Positions 6,487 through 8,285 of a stretch of 8,285 nt of DNA are shown here, piece by piece. Numbering within the stretch: the stretch's first letter is position 1; every line of letters starts with the position of its first letter. The DNA is from Promethearchaeota archaeon. Its GTDB lineage: Archaea; Asgardarchaeota; Lokiarchaeia; Sigyniarchaeales; SOKP01. A program made the translations under genes and the position numbers. The notes under the pieces were generated by a model that saw nothing but the letters and a program-made list of their open reading frames with translations, was not told the DNA's origin and did not search any database. The stretch covers positions 1 through 8,285 of the forward strand of contig JAGXNU010000090.1 in assembly GCA_019894815.1 (NCBI GenBank). The letters are read 5' to 3'.

Positions 6487-6795
6487 TTAATTTTTGATTG
6501 TAGATTTACTTATCCTAAGATGTTCGCGTCCCACAATAAGTAATTTCTTCGAATTACCTATTTTCACTTGAACTTCAAAACATCTTCCCCTAAAGCCCTT
6601 AATTGTCCCAGTTAAACCATGATACCTTCGATGTGGCATTCCACGTTTGTGTTGAGAGGAATTTGTAATGACATCAACTTTATCATTGACTTTAAATTCT
6701 AATAAATATTTCTCTATGGAACCTATACCCTTATCTCTTACATTTTTTCTATGTACTTGTCGACACTTATTCCTATATCCCTTGTGTAAGGTCAT
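6487..6795 (-). CDS. rpl21e: 50S ribosomal protein eL21 (L21e)
   Basis: A 102-residue basic protein of the archaeal/eukaryotic large ribosomal subunit. HKGYRNKCRQ near the start, YLLEFKVNDKVDVI (30-43), the characteristic KRGMPHRRYHGLTG (50-63) and a C-terminal REHLRIS (90-96) identify it. It is an SH3-like barrel protein that binds 23S rRNA. The frame could extend to an ATG at 6822, adding nine residues, but the ATG at 6795 has a GGTGGG five bases upstream and gives the usual start and length, so it is chosen. It is the first gene of the eL21-rpoF unit and lies 175 bases after the Pus10 stop. Its leader carries an inverted repeat and a TATA-like box, described separately. Confidence 0.95.
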   Translation of the reverse strand: MTLHKGYRNKCRQVHRKNVRDKGIGSIEKYLLEFKVNDKVDVITNSSQHKRGMPHRRYHGLTGTIKGFRGRCFEVQVKIGNSKKLLIVGREHLRISKSTIKN

Positions 6796-6800
6796 TTTTT

Positions 6801-6806
6801 CCCACC
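6801..6806 (-). promoter_or_regulatory. Ribosome binding site of eL21
   Basis: GGTGGG on the minus strand is separated by AAAAA from the ATG at 6795. It pairs in part with the conserved 16S rRNA 3' end and decides between this ATG and the upstream in-frame ATG at 6822, which has no such site. Confidence 0.65.
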
Positions 6807-6814
6807 GTACTGCA

Positions 6815-6885
6815 CGATTCATCAGTTTTTGAGTAACAGCAAGTGAATACCATGCTAATTGTCATCTAAGCTTTCTGATGAATCG
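6815..6885 (-). repeat. 11-bp perfect inverted repeat in the eL21 leader
   Basis: CGATTCATCAG at 6815-6825 is the exact reverse complement of CTGATGAATCG at 6875-6885, with 49 bases between. In the eL21 mRNA the two arms could close a long hairpin ending eight bases before the ribosome binding site. The upstream in-frame ATG at 6822 lies in the 3' arm. A perfect 11-base match this close to a start is unlikely by chance but could also be a DNA site. Whether it folds or regulates is inference. Confidence 0.5.
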
Positions 6886-6903
6886 AAATCAGTTAATAGT
6901 TTC

Positions 6904-6918
6904 ATAAATATTATAATT
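6904..6918 (-). promoter_or_regulatory. TATA-like promoter box of the eL21-rpoF operon
   Basis: The minus strand reads AAATTATAATATTTA here. A start about 25 bases past its centre would fall near 6885, exactly at the beginning of the inverted repeat, leaving a leader of about 90 bases. The surrounding DNA is AT-rich, so the assignment is tentative. Confidence 0.4.
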
Positions 6919-6970
6919 TAGTTAGAATATGCATGATAGTTTATTTATTTTGCGATTTAAAGTATCAATT

Positions 6971-8261
6971 TCAAATATCTATATGGAGCACATCTAGTTC
7001 TTTACAAATGAGAGGAGCACCAAATAATTCTGTAAATGATTTTGTGGTTCTTCCTTTATCTCCATTAATTAATTCTTTTATGTATGTGCCTCCTTGAGTT
7101 TTTACTGTAAATTCAAAAAGGTTAGATTTTAAAAATCTTCCGTTTAATTCATAGATATATTTCTGCCTTACTTTATCTGCTCGTCGATGAGATACCCTTT
7201 CAGGTGTTCTTTGAGATAACTTCTTACCGACTAGCTGGTTTTCTAAGAGAATTAAAAATTCATTAAATTGCGATTTTGTAATCCTTTTTTCTGATTGTAC
7301 GAGTGCTTTATATAGTTTTTTTGTATTTTCAGCATTATTTTTAATTGATATTACTTTATTTTTATTGCTAAACTTCAAATCGCGAATCTTAACCTTTTTC
7401 TTTGTTATTTTATTCACTCTCTTCTCAAGATTTTCCAGATTCAATAATCTTAATACAGGATTTTGTAATTCTAGGATAAATGGGCGTCCTTTTCCCAACA
7501 TTCTCACATCTATATCTTCTCTTCCGGCACCATGGAATTTAGCGCCAGTTGATTTTGATACTTTAATAAATTCAGGAATAATTAATTCTTCTACACTCGT
7601 TTGGTGTTGTTTTCCTGTATAATTACAATTAACACATCCCATACCTTTACATCTTCTACAATCCCAGTGAGTTTGAGGAATCCCTCTTATTAACTTATTG
7701 TATCTTCCATAAATAAATAGAGATCTAATTACGAAATTGATTGAAAAAGAATCAAAACTTAGTGAGAAAATAATCGTAATATCTGGATTCGCAAAATCTG
7801 TAGATTTTTTAATCTGAGTTGACAATAATTTCCCCACTTCTCTATTAAAATGGCTCTTAAAAGACTCAGCACCTAATATTTTAAACCTAACCTTGAACTC
7901 GTCTTCTTTATTGATGATTTTGCCATTTAAATTTGTTCCTACTAAAAAACTCTCATAGTCAAGATTTTCTAGTTTTCTTATTGCTTCTATAGTGTATTTT
8001 GTTAAATCTGAAAAAATATTATCACAAAGATAACAAGAAGGTTCAGTTATTTCATTGTCAAAACTTAATCCTTCTTTTTCCATGACTTTCATGGCGGGTA
8101 CATATTTTGCTTTTTCAGCCAATATTCTTAATTGATTAACAGTATCATCATTTTTCTCATTGATAGATAAATAAATTTCGTGTAATTGCATCGTAAGTGC
8201 TAGTAAGATGGAATTACCTCTTTCTAAATTAGTTGTATTTGTAGCATAAAGAGAGAACATC
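6971..8261 (-). CDS. pus10: tRNA pseudouridine synthase Pus10 (5' truncated at contig end)
   Basis: About 429 residues of Pus10, which makes pseudouridine at positions 54 and 55 of the tRNA T-loop in archaea. Counting from the first genomic methionine (8260): CYLC (76-79) is an N-terminal zinc pair, about 85-190 is the THUMP-containing region, GRYNKLIRGIPQTHW (185-199) matches human PUS10, and CRRCKGMGCVNC (201-212) adds four cysteines. The catalytic site is GREDIDVR with D251, and RTPERVSHRRADKVR plus KTQGGTYIKEL near the end are family signatures. The gene is not complete: MFSLYATNTTNLERG aligns with the part of archaeal Pus10 that follows a CxxCLGR zinc motif, so this methionine is internal and the true start lies beyond 8261. 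The frame's upstream codons MCIRDR come from sequencing adapter. It precedes eL21, as in other archaea. Confidence 0.93.
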
Positions 8262-8285
8262 CTGTCTCTTATACACATCTGACGC
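8262..8285. other. Nextera transposase adapter remnant (not genomic)
   Basis: The window ends with CTGTCTCTTATACACATCT, the 19-base Tn5 mosaic end used in Nextera libraries, followed by GACGC, the next bases of the read-1 adapter. Its minus-strand translation gives the MCIRDR-type peptide known from many database entries with untrimmed adapter. It marks the end of the assembled contig and should be masked. Confidence 0.97.

Noticed and set aside
6815..6885. C/D-box sRNA or transcription terminator at the eL21 leader inverted repeat
   Set aside because: The CTGATGA sequence is part of the pairing arm and is not followed by correctly placed D boxes; the 49-base loop and lack of a U-tract do not fit a terminator.
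8261..8278. MCIRDR as the true Pus10 N-terminus
   Set aside because: These codons fall almost wholly in the Nextera adapter; the peptide is a known artefact of untrimmed libraries.

Overview
The window looks like an AT-rich archaeal chromosome segment, most probably from an Asgard archaeon. The archaeal assignment rests on a run of informational genes with archaeal/eukaryotic character: Pus10, ribosomal protein eL21, RNA polymerase subunit Rpo4 (RpoF), a DUF655 protein and a Dim1/KsgA methyltransferase, plus a NurA nuclease. The Asgard assignment rests on a Rab/Ras-like small GTPase with a TIGVDF switch I and a WDFGGEE G3 motif, a type abundant in Asgard genomes. Genus or species cannot be told from what is here.

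Layout, left to right. Positions 1-609 (minus) hold the N-terminal 203 residues of an ADP-forming acyl/acetyl-CoA synthetase alpha-type protein, cut by the left window edge. Next is the small GTPase (minus), whose best Shine-Dalgarno lies inside the longest reading frame and points to a TTG start. A gene-poor stretch of about 400 bases (1294-1699) follows; it holds the GTPase promoter region, a small hairpin in a less AT-rich patch and one possible 37-codon ORF. A CPBP-family membrane protease (minus) and a NurA nuclease (plus) diverge from a 92-base intergenic region. NurA converges on the next operon with a single base between stop codons.

The right half is a minus-strand translation/transcription cluster, read from right to left: Pus10, eL21, Rpo4, DUF655, Dim1/KsgA and a HemK/Mtq2-like methyltransferase. 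The order eL21-rpoF-DUF655-ksgA-hemK is a widely conserved archaeal arrangement. The genes act on tRNA modification (Pus10), the large ribosomal subunit (eL21), the polymerase stalk (Rpo4), 16S rRNA dimethylation (KsgA) and, probably, methylation of a release factor (HemK/Mtq2). DUF655 and ksgA overlap by 8 bases and hemK starts 4 bases after ksgA, which suggests translational coupling. An 11-base perfect inverted repeat sits in the inferred eL21 leader, between a TATA-like box and the ribosome binding site.

The last 24 bases (8262-8285) are Nextera transposase adapter, not genome. They mark a contig end and create a false N-terminus (MCIRDR) on Pus10, which is really 5'-truncated. No CRISPR array, insertion sequence, tRNA, rRNA or clearly novel multi-gene system is visible.
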